DNA from: Limnobacter sp.
GTDB taxonomy: Bacteria > Pseudomonadota > Gammaproteobacteria > Burkholderiales > Burkholderiaceae_B
Assembly: GCA_029866125.1 (NCBI GenBank)
Contig: JARWZZ010000016.1
Location: forward strand, 1 to 64,000
Direction: 5' to 3'
Length of the DNA stretch: 64,000 bases
This document shows positions 36,058-45,197 of this stretch, piece by piece. The position numbers and the translations under genes were made by a program. Position 1 is the first letter of the stretch. The number at the start of each line of letters is the position of its first letter. The notes under the pieces are model-generated. The model saw only the letters and a program-made list of their open reading frames with translations. It was not told the origin of the DNA and ran no database searches.

Positions 36058-36741
36058 TCAGTTTGACTCCACGGCTTTGGGTTTCAAGGCTTGGAGTTTT
36101 TCAATCAATAATTTCACAATATGCAATTGCATCTCGTTAAATGAGATTTTAACACCTGCACCGAATAAGTCTACGGTCTCCAGACCGGAATAACCACATG
36201 GGTTGATCCAAGTGAAGGGAGTGAGGTCCATCTCGATATTGAGGGACAGGCCGTGGTAAGTGCAACCCTTGCGGATTTTGATGCCCAAGGCTGCAATTTT
36301 GGCCAACTGCCCGGTGGGAAGCGCCTCCCTTTTCTTGAGACTTTGATTCCAACCGATGTAAACACCGGGTGCGTCGGGCTTGCGTTGGGCGTCGTTCAAA
36401 CCCAAAGCCACCAAGCTGTCGATGATGACTTGCTCAAGCAGTTGCACGTATTCACGCACTTTGAGGTTGTAACGCTTGAGGTCCAAAAGAGGATAAACCA
36501 CCAGTTGGCCGGGGCCGTGGTAAGTGATTTGCCCGCCACGGTCGGTTTTAACCAAGGGGATGTGGCTAGACTGCAACAAGTGGGAAGGGTCGCCCGCCAA
36601 GCCTAGGGTGTAAACGGGGTCGTGCTCACACACCCAAATCTCGTCTGGAGTTGAATCCTGCCGCGCTTCGGTGAAATCTTTCATGGCTTGCCAAGTGTCT
36701 GGGTAGTTCACTCGACCAAGCTGCTGTATCTTTATGCTCAT
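36058..36741 (-). CDS. lipB: Octanoyltransferase LipB
   Basis: A 227-residue protein with RGGQITYHGPGQLVVYPLLD near residues 68-87, the acyl-thioester Cys in WINPCGYSGLE near 183, and the catalytic Lys in ALGIKIRKGCTYHG. LipB moves octanoyl from acyl-carrier protein to lipoyl domains in the first step of lipoate synthesis. It precedes lipA on the same strand. It diverges from the GNAT gene over a 49-bp gap which must contain both promoters. Confidence 0.97.
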   Translation of the reverse strand: MSIKIQQLGRVNYPDTWQAMKDFTEARQDSTPDEIWVCEHDPVYTLGLAGDPSHLLQSSHIPLVKTDRGGQITYHGPGQLVVYPLLDLKRYNLKVREYVQLLEQVIIDSLVALGLNDAQRKPDAPGVYIGWNQSLKKREALPTGQLAKIAALGIKIRKGCTYHGLSLNIEMDLTPFTWINPCGYSGLETVDLFGAGVKISFNEMQLHIVKLLIEKLQALKPKAVESN

Positions 36742-36790
36742 ATACTTTAGATGGATGCCAAGTTTGGCATTTCAATGGGTTGAATGAATT

Positions 36791-37447
36791 ATGTCAGTAG
36801 AATCGCTGGAGTGGTTTGATATTCCCGCCGTCTTGGGCAGAACAGCGGCATCGGTACTGGGCTTGTCCAAGGTGCCGATTGTGGATTTGGATGAAACCCA
36901 TCGCCCCTTGGTGCTGGCCCATTTGCTGGCCCTGGATGCAGAAGACCGCCGCCTGCGCTTTAGCCATGCCTTGAGCGATTTGGGCATTGCCCGCTACATG
37001 AACAATGTGGACTTTAAGCGGGACTCCTTGTTTGGAATTTTCGGCAAGGACGACATGCTGGTGGGCGTGCTGCATTTGGCCTTGATTCCCCATGAGGAGG
37101 GCTCCACCACGCCTGTGGCGGCTGAGTTGGGCCTATCCCTTCGGCCTGAAGTGCGGGGCCATGGCTTGGGTACGGCCTTGTTTAAAAGGGCGTTGCGGCA
37201 TGCGCGCAATTTGGGCGTGGAGCGCCTGTTTATTTTCACACTGATGGACAATGAGCCCATGTTGGGCATTGCCCGCAAGCTGGAAATGGATGTGGTGAAA
37301 TCCGACGGGCAATGCGAGGCACACTTGAAACTGCCTTCAGCCAGCGCCATGTCAACGGTGACCGAGTTTGTGGACGAGAATTTGGCGGAACTGGATAAAC
37401 TGTTTAAACGCAGTTTGAATCAAGTGCTGAGTTGGGTGGATTTGTGA
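36791..37447 (+). CDS. GNAT-family N-acetyltransferase
   Basis: A 218-residue acetyltransferase. The acetyl-CoA loop is LRPEVRGHGLGTALFKRALR at about residues 116-135 (RGHGLG matching R/Q-x-x-G-x-G/A), followed by LFIFTLMDNEPMLGIARKLE, the usual beta5-alpha4 end. The N-terminal 40 residues and the C-terminal 35 residues are extra to the domain. The substrate cannot be read from sequence. It stands alone between lipB (divergent) and a cupin gene (convergent). Confidence 0.85.
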   Translation: MSVESLEWFDIPAVLGRTAASVLGLSKVPIVDLDETHRPLVLAHLLALDAEDRRLRFSHALSDLGIARYMNNVDFKRDSLFGIFGKDDMLVGVLHLALIPHEEGSTTPVAAELGLSLRPEVRGHGLGTALFKRALRHARNLGVERLFIFTLMDNEPMLGIARKLEMDVVKSDGQCEAHLKLPSASAMSTVTEFVDENLAELDKLFKRSLNQVLSWVDL

Positions 37448-37493
37448 TGCGAAGTTGTAAAGCTCATTTAAATGCAGGATATTGACACACAGG

Positions 37494-38264
37494 TCACAAG
37501 TCTCCCTTTTCAAAAAGGTCAATTAGACCTCCCGAGGTGTTATCAAAGTCATCAGCAACTTGTATTTGTTTGGCATAAACTCCAGCGCTCCGAAATGGCT
37601 GACTTTGATGAACGAGCAAATGCCCAGTCTTCACAAAAATCAAACACCCTTCAGGGCTTGATGGCTTATGGGTGCTGAGGTGTGGGCTTCGAATCCAGTC
37701 GCCTTGATGGTAAACACCATTCTCGTCTTGCAGGCTGCCTTCAATCACAAAGATTTCTTCCCCGCCCATGTGGCGGTGCATGTTAAACACGGTGCCCGGT
37801 GCCCAGCGGACCAACGCGGTGTGTTGGGTTTCAAATTCGGCAAGCGGCAGCACTTTTAAACCGGGTACCAAACCTTGACGCCACTGCGCCGTAGGCCAAT
37901 GGATTCGAGCTTGTTCGGTGTCGCGGCTGTCCATGTGGCGCAGCTTGACAAACAATGTGCAGCCCTTGGATGAGCCGGGCGCGTGTGAGGTGCCCACCGG
38001 GTTTTTGAGGTAAGTGCCTGCGGGGTGGCTGCCGTATTCGTCTTCAAACACGCCTTCCAACACCAAAATTTCCTCTCCACCGCCGTGCGTGTGCGTGGGG
38101 AATTGCGAACCTTGGGCATAACGCACGATGGAGGTGGCCCGGGCTACCTCTTCACCATCCCGTTCCAACATTTTGCGGTGAATGCCTGCTGCGGGTGAAG
38201 GCACCCAGTCCAGCTGGGCAGAGCGCATGACTGCGCGTTGGGAGAGGTTTGCGTTGAGTTGCAT
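37494..38264 (-). CDS. Double-cupin protein, ChrR-like
   Basis: A 256-residue protein made of two similar cupin domains. The first has PTHTHGGGEEILVLEGVFED (residues 57-76) and the second NMHRHMGGEEIFVIEGSLQD (about 161-180), each with the two His and the Glu of a metal site. The pattern resembles the cupin half of ChrR anti-sigma factors, but the N-terminal zinc-binding anti-sigma domain is absent and no ECF sigma gene is adjacent, so a regulatory role is doubtful. It may be a metal-dependent oxygenase, isomerase or binding protein. Confidence 0.75.
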   Translation of the reverse strand: MQLNANLSQRAVMRSAQLDWVPSPAAGIHRKMLERDGEEVARATSIVRYAQGSQFPTHTHGGGEEILVLEGVFEDEYGSHPAGTYLKNPVGTSHAPGSSKGCTLFVKLRHMDSRDTEQARIHWPTAQWRQGLVPGLKVLPLAEFETQHTALVRWAPGTVFNMHRHMGGEEIFVIEGSLQDENGVYHQGDWIRSPHLSTHKPSSPEGCLIFVKTGHLLVHQSQPFRSAGVYAKQIQVADDFDNTSGGLIDLFEKGDL

Positions 38265-38356
38265 GGTCTTGGAAACTGGGTGCTGCTGGATGCCTTAGTG
38301 TAACAAATAGACCTCGGATAATCACCCTTGCGTCCCAGGCAAAACATAGGAAGAGC

Positions 38357-39715
38357 TTATTTCACCCCAAGCCGCCACAGTGAAGTCACTTCTTTGGAGC
38401 GGGCTTTGTGCAAAGGGTCGCTTGGGTCGATGGCTTTGGCGTGGCGGGGCTTGATGTCGCTTTTGCCCAGCAGTTTGAGGCCAGCGGCGTCAATGGCTTG
38501 CAGCAGTTCGTCGCGGGTGCGTAAGCCAAGATGCTCAGCAATGTCAGACAAAATCAACCAGCCTTCGCCTTTGGGCAGCAGATGTTGGGCGAGGCCGTTG
38601 ATGAAGCCCATCAACATGTGGCTGCCTTCGTCGTACACGGCACGTTCAATCGGGGCACTGGCCTTGGCGGGTATCCACGGTGGGTTGCACACAATCAGGT
38701 TGGCTTTGCCTTCGGGAAACAAATCGGCTTTGACCAACTGCACCATGCTGCCGCATTGCAAATTTTCAAAGTTGAAGGCGGCACATTCCAAGGCGCGGTC
38801 TTCCGTCTCGGTGGCAACTACCTTGAGTACCCCACGGTGCAAAAGCAGCGCAGTCAAAACGCCAGTACCCGTACCAATGTCGAAGGCCAGAACACCACCT
38901 TCCACTTGCGGAATGGGGGCTTTGGCAACCAGCTCCAAGTATTCGCCACGTACGGGGGAATACACGCCGTAGTACGGGTGGATTCGGTTGTAAGGTGGCT
39001 TGCCCAGCTCGGGAATTTCCAAGCCTTTGCGGCGCCATTCATAGGCACCAATCAGGCCTTGTATTTCACGCAAGGGGGTCAGAATGCGAATGGGCTTGTT
39101 GAGTTGATCGGATGCAGAACCTGCTTCCATGCCTGCATCGTAGGGCTTTTCTTCTTCAGGAGGGGCGTTGGGGTCAATGGTGACGGGCGGCAGGTGCAAT
39201 GCAGATGCTGGGCCCCATGACTGCTCACACACCTCTTGAATATCTGGGGCGCGGCGCAGGGGCACGGTGTAATCGTCGGCTAGGGGAATCAGAACGCTGC
39301 TGAGAATCTTGCTGCGCTGCAGCTGTGCCAAACGGTGCGCATGGAATGCATGCGCGGGGCTAAGTTGTTCCGATTTTGAGTTTGTGTCAGCGTCTTGTGA
39401 AGCACTGGCTTTGGCAGCACCACGCTTGGCTTCCTTGCCTTTTTTGCTGAGCTTTTTTTCCACATTTTTTTCAATGCGGCGTGCCATGGCTTGAATCAGC
39501 TGGCGTGCATTTTGAAAATCGCTACACCACAGTAGGGCTGTGCCCTCACATGCAAGGCGATAGGCTGTGTCTGCCGACAGGGTGTCGTCTGCAAGAACCA
39601 CGCGCTTAGGCGGCGCAGACCCGCGCTCGGTCTGCCACAGGGCGGTGTGGACAAGACCGTTTTCTTCCCATTGGACAAACGCTTGGGGCTGAACTGCGGA
39701 CGGGTGATTCGACAT
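38357..39715 (-). CDS. Class I SAM-dependent methyltransferase
   Basis: A 452-residue protein. The C-terminal half is a Rossmann methyltransferase with motif I LAFDIGTGTGVLTALLLHRG near residues 283-302 and motif IV VCNPPWIP near 352, the NPPW type used by N-methyltransferases acting on Gln, adenine or guanine (PrmC, RlmG/RsmC relatives). The N-terminal half has a very basic segment KNVEKKLSKKGKEAKRG at about residues 88-105, which may bind nucleic acid. The target is not known. The gene is monocistronic and follows the BVMO cluster on the same strand. Confidence 0.8.
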   Translation of the reverse strand: MSNHPSAVQPQAFVQWEENGLVHTALWQTERGSAPPKRVVLADDTLSADTAYRLACEGTALLWCSDFQNARQLIQAMARRIEKNVEKKLSKKGKEAKRGAAKASASQDADTNSKSEQLSPAHAFHAHRLAQLQRSKILSSVLIPLADDYTVPLRRAPDIQEVCEQSWGPASALHLPPVTIDPNAPPEEEKPYDAGMEAGSASDQLNKPIRILTPLREIQGLIGAYEWRRKGLEIPELGKPPYNRIHPYYGVYSPVRGEYLELVAKAPIPQVEGGVLAFDIGTGTGVLTALLLHRGVLKVVATETEDRALECAAFNFENLQCGSMVQLVKADLFPEGKANLIVCNPPWIPAKASAPIERAVYDEGSHMLMGFINGLAQHLLPKGEGWLILSDIAEHLGLRTRDELLQAIDAAGLKLLGKSDIKPRHAKAIDPSDPLHKARSKEVTSLWRLGVK

Positions 39716-39784
39716 ACCTAAAACCTTGAAATTGAAAGCGTATGCACTGTATCAGAAGCCGCAGTCCAGTGGTGGAATTGAATT

Positions 39785-42298
39785 CTAAGTCGTTGATGCC
39801 TCGTCCAGATTTTTCGCCATAAAATCAGCCAAATCCACCAAGGCCCGGCGTGCCGAGCTCAAGTACAAGGATTGCAGGTGAAACACATGCCAACGCTTCT
39901 CAAAAATATCCAGTTGGCACGGTACGCCATGCACCTTTAAACGAGCAGCCAAGCGAGTCGAGTCAGACAACAAGATTTCACGCTCGCCCACTTGAATGTA
40001 CACAGGTGGAAGGCCGGTCAGGTCAGCATCCAGCGGCCGCAAGGCTTCATCATCCAAGTGGGGAGCGAATGCGGATACGCCTTGCTTGAGCCACCCCAAG
40101 CGGACCATGGGGTCTTGGGACGCCAAGCTGTTGATGGTGCTGCCTTGCAGGTTCAAGTCTGTGACTGGGGAGATCAAAGCCAAAGCAGCGGGCATAGGCA
40201 GGCCCTCTTGCTTTAAACGCAAGGCCAAGGCAAGGCTGAGGAAGCCCCCTGCGGAATCGCCAGACACCACAATTTCAGACCCGGCATAACCTTGGGCCAG
40301 CAGGGCTTTGTAAGCCACCACACAATCGTCGATTGCGGCTGGGCAAGGATGCTCGGGTGCCAATCGATAGGCGGGCGTGTACACGGTGCGCCCAGACTGG
40401 TGCGCCAAATAACTGGTGACAGACACATGGCTTTTGTGTGAGCCCAGCACGAATGCGCCACCATGCAGGTACAAAATGGCCCCGCGCTTTTCGCCAGTTT
40501 GGGGTACGCACACGTCTGAGTCCAAACGCCCCAATTTGGAGGTGTAATGTGTTACACCACCGCGACCGGGCATAAGGGGGCCTAAGGCTCGCACGATGAA
40601 CCTCTGCACTTTGGGCGGAGTGGGATTACCCACTGGTGTTTTAAAAGCGACCGTGAGAAACCCTGCGAAAAAATGCCCCAACGCATTGTCGAGCTTGCTG
40701 TGTGAGGCGCGCACCCGTACAGGTACCCCCGGGGATACTTCGGCGTGTTTGGTTTTGGTGAACTTGAACTCGTTCAAGCGGGAGCTACTGGTCAACCACC
40801 TGTACGTTAAAGTAAAGCCTGGCCATGACACGCTGTTGTGGCCTTTGTCGTCGATGTACCAGCTCTTGCAGCCGTTCCACACCGTGTGGCCCAAGGCGGA
40901 TTGAATGTCCTCGTTGTAGGTTTTGTAGGTGTCTTCATGCAGCTCAATACGCTGGGCATGCTGCAGGCGCATTTCTTCAAATGCACGCATCACGTAGCGG
41001 ATTTGACTTTCCAACATGTACACAATCGAGTTGTGACCCAAGTTGGTGTTGGGGCCGTACAGCATGAACATGTTCGGAAAGCCGGGCACGGTAATGCCCA
41101 AATGGGCTTTGGCGCCCTGCTTCCAAGCTTGCTTGAGGGTTTGACCATTCAGGCCTGTGATCTCCAAAGGGGCAAGGAAGTCGGTTGCGGCAAAACCGGT
41201 GCCATAAATGATGGTGTCAACTTCGTGCTTTACACCGTCTTTGGTTTGAATGCCGTTCTCGTACACGCAGTCGATACCATCGGTAATCAACTCCACATTG
41301 GGGCGCGTCATGGTGCGCAGGTATTCGCTGGACAACAGCAAACGCTTGCAACCCACTGGGTAATCCGGAATCAATTTTTCGCGCAGGGCTGGGTCTTTGA
41401 CCTGCCTGTTGAGCATTTTTTCGAACGGGCCAGCAGCGGCCACTTTCATCAAACCTTTGAAGCGGGTAAATGCCAACGCCCGTGACTCATAAGTGAGGTA
41501 AATACCCAAGCGATGCAAGCGGTTGATGACCGGCAGGCTGCTGTGAATTGATTTGGTGAGATCGGAATACCTGCGATTTTGCCGTGGCAAAATATAACTG
41601 GCAGAGCGCTGGAAAAGCTTTAGGTGCTGGACTTCAGGCGCAATGGCGGGTACAAACTGAATGGCCGACGCACCCGTACCCACTACAGCAATACGCTTGC
41701 CTTTTAGGCTCACATCATGAGCCCACTTCGCGGAATGAAATGATTTACCTTTGAATGTTTCAATGCCTTTGATTTTGGGAATGGAGGGGCGACTCAATTG
41801 CCCCATGGCGGTGATGAACAAACGTGAGCGCACGGTTTGCCCATTCAACAGGGTGATGTGCCAAATGGAATCCTGCTCATCAAACCGGGCAGAGGCCACT
41901 TCGCAACCAAACTTGAAATGCTCTTGCAACTTGTATTTTTCAACACAGTTTTTAAGATAGGCGTGAATTTCCGCTTGTGGGGCAAAGGTGTGAGTCCAAT
42001 TGGGATTCAATTCAAAAGAGAATGAATACAAATGCGAGGGCACATCACAGGCAGCACCGGGGTAGGTGTTGTCACGCCACACGCCACCAGCGTCTGCACC
42101 TTTTTCAAGAATGATAAAATCGCGTATGAATTTTTTGCGCAACTCAATGGCCATGCCAATGCCGCCAAAGCCACTGCCTACGATGACTGCAGACAGCACT
42201 TCGGTGGGCAACGAGGATGAGGCGTTTGCAGCTTCTTGCTGAGCAGTGCCTACTCCCGGTTTTTTTGACAACAACGCATCTGAAATGGGGGCATTCAT
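39785..42298 (-). CDS. Flavin monooxygenase (Baeyer-Villiger type) fused to an alpha/beta-hydrolase
   Basis: An 837-residue two-enzyme fusion. Residues 30 to about 540 form a class B flavin monooxygenase: FAD site VIVGSGFGGIGMAI, the BVMO fingerprint FKGKSFHSAKW (F-x-G-x-x-x-H-x-x-x-W) and the NADPH site AVVGTGASAIQF. Residues 560-837 form an HSL-family esterase with oxyanion motif LHGGAFVLGS near 610, nucleophile GDSAGG near 680 and final His in RWHVFHLQ near 802. A Baeyer-Villiger enzyme turns a ketone into an ester, and the fused esterase would cleave it. The ATG overlaps the GMC dehydrogenase stop, so the two genes are coupled. Substrate unknown. Confidence 0.9.
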   Translation of the reverse strand: MNAPISDALLSKKPGVGTAQQEAANASSSLPTEVLSAVIVGSGFGGIGMAIELRKKFIRDFIILEKGADAGGVWRDNTYPGAACDVPSHLYSFSFELNPNWTHTFAPQAEIHAYLKNCVEKYKLQEHFKFGCEVASARFDEQDSIWHITLLNGQTVRSRLFITAMGQLSRPSIPKIKGIETFKGKSFHSAKWAHDVSLKGKRIAVVGTGASAIQFVPAIAPEVQHLKLFQRSASYILPRQNRRYSDLTKSIHSSLPVINRLHRLGIYLTYESRALAFTRFKGLMKVAAAGPFEKMLNRQVKDPALREKLIPDYPVGCKRLLLSSEYLRTMTRPNVELITDGIDCVYENGIQTKDGVKHEVDTIIYGTGFAATDFLAPLEITGLNGQTLKQAWKQGAKAHLGITVPGFPNMFMLYGPNTNLGHNSIVYMLESQIRYVMRAFEEMRLQHAQRIELHEDTYKTYNEDIQSALGHTVWNGCKSWYIDDKGHNSVSWPGFTLTYRWLTSSSRLNEFKFTKTKHAEVSPGVPVRVRASHSKLDNALGHFFAGFLTVAFKTPVGNPTPPKVQRFIVRALGPLMPGRGGVTHYTSKLGRLDSDVCVPQTGEKRGAILYLHGGAFVLGSHKSHVSVTSYLAHQSGRTVYTPAYRLAPEHPCPAAIDDCVVAYKALLAQGYAGSEIVVSGDSAGGFLSLALALRLKQEGLPMPAALALISPVTDLNLQGSTINSLASQDPMVRLGWLKQGVSAFAPHLDDEALRPLDADLTGLPPVYIQVGEREILLSDSTRLAARLKVHGVPCQLDIFEKRWHVFHLQSLYLSSARRALVDLADFMAKNLDEASTT

Positions 42299-43992
42299 AC
42301 TGTAGCCTCAGTGGACTTCAAGCTGGCTTTTACGTCAGGCTGCACGTCGGATTGTTGAGCAGTGGCCAAAATAAGCTGCGCCTCGGGCGACACACGGGAA
42401 AACCCACGAATCATGTCCACCGCTTTTTCCGCCATCATGACAATAGGCGCATTGGTGTTGCCACCGACCAAGCTGGGCATCGCAGAGCCGTCCACAATAC
42501 GCAGGCCTTCAATGCCATGCACTCTCAACTCAGGGTCAACCACGGACATGGCATCGGTACCCATTTTGCAGGTGCCTGTGGGGTGGTAAACCGTGTCGGT
42601 GCGCTTGCGCAAAATGTCGCGAATGTCGTCGTCGGTTTTGACATCGGCGGTGAATAAATCTTTCTCAATCCATTCAGCCATGGCGGGGGCTTTCATCAAC
42701 TTTTCAGTCATTTTGTAGCCGGCCACCATGTCTTCCAAGTCTTGTGGGTCATTCAAGAAACCGATGTCAATGACCGGGGCTTGGCTCATGGACTTGCCTT
42801 GCAACTGAACACTTCCACGGCTGCGCGGGCGCAGCAAGCAAACGTGGCAGGACACGCCGTGGCTGGTGTGGAAATTACGGGCATGGTCATCCACCAAGGC
42901 AATCACGAAGTGCAGCTGCACATCGGGTGCGGGCAGTTCGGGTTTGGTTTTGAGGAAAGCGCCACCTTCGGCGAAGTTGCTGGTCAACATGCCCCGGCGT
43001 TCACGGCGGAAGCGGAAAATCTCTTTCAACATTTTCCATGAACCCCTGAGCGAGATGCCCATGGTGTCCACGCTTTTGTTGGCGTATCCAAAAATGAAGT
43101 CCGGGTGGTCTTGCAAATTTTTGCCTACACCAGGTAGGTGATGCACCAGCGGAATGCCATGCTGAGCCAACTCGCTGCTGTCACCCACACCGGACACCAT
43201 CAACAACTGGGGTGTTTGCAATGCGCCTGCGGCCAAAATAATTTCCTTGCGGGCTTCCAGCGTAAACATTTGGCCATTGATATTGACTTCCACAGCCACG
43301 GCGCGTTTGCCTTTGAACACGATGCGCTCGACCAAGGCCTTGGTGTGCACTGTTAAGTTGTCGCGCTTGCCAATGTAGGGCAGCAAGTAACCACGGGCCA
43401 CGCTCCAGCGCTCGCCGTGCTTTTGGGTGACTTGGTAAATGCCCACGCCTTCTTGGTCGGCACCGTTGAAGTCGTCAGTGATTTTGTACCCAGCTTGCTC
43501 GCCCGCTTTCAAGTACCGTTGTTGGAATGGGTTGTCAGTGCGCAAATCGCTGACATTCAAAAGCCCAGTGCGGCCATGGTACTCGTTTTGAATTCGCTCA
43601 TTGCATTCAGACAATTTGAAATAAGGCAGCACGTCTTTGTAGGACCAACCTGCGCAGCCCTCTTCATTGGCCCAGCGGTCGTAATCGGTTTTATCGCCAC
43701 GGATATACACCATCGCATTGATGGCGGATGAACCACCCAAGGTTTTGCCACGGGGTTGGTATCCGCGACGGCCATTTAAACCGGGTTGCGGCGTGGTTTC
43801 AAACGCCCAGTTGTTGATTTTGGTGGGCAGCATGGCCACGGCACCGGCTGGAATGTTGATGATTGCACCTGTGCCATCACCACCCGCTTCCAACAAACAG
43901 ACTGAAGTGGATGGGTCTTCGCTGAGCCTGCTGGCCACTACGCAACCGCCGGAACCACCGCCCACTACAATGTAGTCGAAACTTGTTTTCAT
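42295..43992 (-). CDS. GMC-family FAD-dependent alcohol dehydrogenase
   Basis: A 565-residue GMC oxidoreductase. The FAD-binding start is YIVVGGGSGGCVVASRLSED with LLEAGG. GMC signature 1 is GKTLGGSSAINAMVYIRG, signature 2 is ILAAGALQTPQLLMVSGVG, and the catalytic His lies in YHPTGTCKMG near residue 470. It resembles choline and aliphatic alcohol dehydrogenases (BetA/AlkJ type). As first gene of a two-gene operon with the monooxygenase-esterase fusion, it would oxidise an alcohol to the carbonyl that the next enzyme oxygenates. AAGGAGA lies eight bases before ATG. The divergent AraC gene is the likely regulator. Confidence 0.93.
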   Translation of the reverse strand: MKTSFDYIVVGGGSGGCVVASRLSEDPSTSVCLLEAGGDGTGAIINIPAGAVAMLPTKINNWAFETTPQPGLNGRRGYQPRGKTLGGSSAINAMVYIRGDKTDYDRWANEEGCAGWSYKDVLPYFKLSECNERIQNEYHGRTGLLNVSDLRTDNPFQQRYLKAGEQAGYKITDDFNGADQEGVGIYQVTQKHGERWSVARGYLLPYIGKRDNLTVHTKALVERIVFKGKRAVAVEVNINGQMFTLEARKEIILAAGALQTPQLLMVSGVGDSSELAQHGIPLVHHLPGVGKNLQDHPDFIFGYANKSVDTMGISLRGSWKMLKEIFRFRRERRGMLTSNFAEGGAFLKTKPELPAPDVQLHFVIALVDDHARNFHTSHGVSCHVCLLRPRSRGSVQLQGKSMSQAPVIDIGFLNDPQDLEDMVAGYKMTEKLMKAPAMAEWIEKDLFTADVKTDDDIRDILRKRTDTVYHPTGTCKMGTDAMSVVDPELRVHGIEGLRIVDGSAMPSLVGGNTNAPIVMMAEKAVDMIRGFSRVSPEAQLILATAQQSDVQPDVKASLKSTEATV

Positions 43993-44147
43993 ATGCGTCT
44001 CCTTAGCCCAATGAAATTTCTATTTTTTATGTGTACTTGTTTTTAGTGACACTATCATAGGCTGACTCAGGGACAAAAAGCCATGACAAAATTCTATTCT
44101 TACTTTATTATTTAGGCCATTGTATTTTAAAAAAGTCTTTATAACTC

Positions 44148-45197
44148 ATGCGCTTCTGGGACTTCAACCGAAACATTGGCAGTGTATTGATCCTGCTGGA
44201 ATTCGCAAAAAAACTGGGCCTCAACCCGCATGATTTGCTGGAAAACTCTGGCATTACAGAGTCGCAATTGCAGGAGCCTGATGCCGAGCTGAGCGCCGCG
44301 CAGGAATTGCAAGTGATACACAACCTGCTGCAGAAGCACCCCCGCCCCCAGGCACTGGGCCTCAAATGCGGGCAAATTTACACTTTGGACTCCTTCGGTA
44401 TTTGGGGCTACGGTTTGCGCAGCAGCCCTACGCTTGGGGAGGCAGTTAAGTTGGCCCTACGCTTTATTCGATTGACCTATGCTTTTTCGCTGATTTCCCT
44501 GTATGAAACCAAAAACCATGTGATTTTGACCTTTGGCGAACCCAATTTGAATGGGGACATGACCCGCTTTTTGGTGGAAAGGGACATGATTGCTGCGGTG
44601 GGGCTTTTGTATGAGCTGGCGGGGCCTCATTTGAAAATAGAAAACTTGAGTTTTAGATTCAAGTCCTTGGGCACTGAGAAAGACATTTTGGCTGGGCTTA
44701 AAGCGGATTTCGGGGCGCGATTCAATTCCATCACCATTCCGCGTGATTACTTTGCACTACCCCTACCCAACTCCGACCCAAGCATGGTGGCCGTGGTTGA
44801 AAAAATGTGTTCAGACCTTTTGGAAAGGCGGCGGCTGAGCATCAGCATCAGCCAACAAGTCAAACAGTACTTGCGTGTACCGGGCATGGACATCCCCGAC
44901 CAACCGACCATGGCCCAGCTGATGAGCATGAGCGAGCGCACCTTGAAGCGCCGTTTGGCTGCTGAGGGCACGAGTTTTCGAGAAATTTCAAGTGCGGTGC
45001 GTAAAACCATGGCGGCAGATTTGCTGAAGAAACCTCAGTTCAGCATCTCCGAAGTGGGTGCACGGCTGGGCTTCAGCGACCTGTCCAGCTTTTCGCAGGC
45101 ATTCAAACGCTGGTACCAATGCTCGCCCCAGCAATTCAGAACACTGAACGACCCTCAAGCCAGTCAGACTGCATCTGCGGATTCTGCAGCACTTTAA
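44148..45197 (+). CDS. AraC-family regulator of the GMC/monooxygenase cluster
   Basis: A 349-residue regulator with the arabinose-binding-like N-terminal domain seen in OruR/ArgR-type members (LEFAKKLGLNPHDLLENSGI, IWGYGLRSSPTLGEAVKLAL) and a C-terminal AraC DNA-binding domain: MSERTLKRRLAAEGTSFREI and SISEVGARLGFSDLSSFSQA with FKRWYQCSPQQFR. It diverges from the GMC gene over 155 A/T-rich bases, the standard layout for a local activator. The last 62 bases overlap the convergent YkgJ gene in antisense. The inducer is presumably a substrate or product of the pathway. Confidence 0.92.
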   Translation: MRFWDFNRNIGSVLILLEFAKKLGLNPHDLLENSGITESQLQEPDAELSAAQELQVIHNLLQKHPRPQALGLKCGQIYTLDSFGIWGYGLRSSPTLGEAVKLALRFIRLTYAFSLISLYETKNHVILTFGEPNLNGDMTRFLVERDMIAAVGLLYELAGPHLKIENLSFRFKSLGTEKDILAGLKADFGARFNSITIPRDYFALPLPNSDPSMVAVVEKMCSDLLERRRLSISISQQVKQYLRVPGMDIPDQPTMAQLMSMSERTLKRRLAAEGTSFREISSAVRKTMAADLLKKPQFSISEVGARLGFSDLSSFSQAFKRWYQCSPQQFRTLNDPQASQTASADSAAL

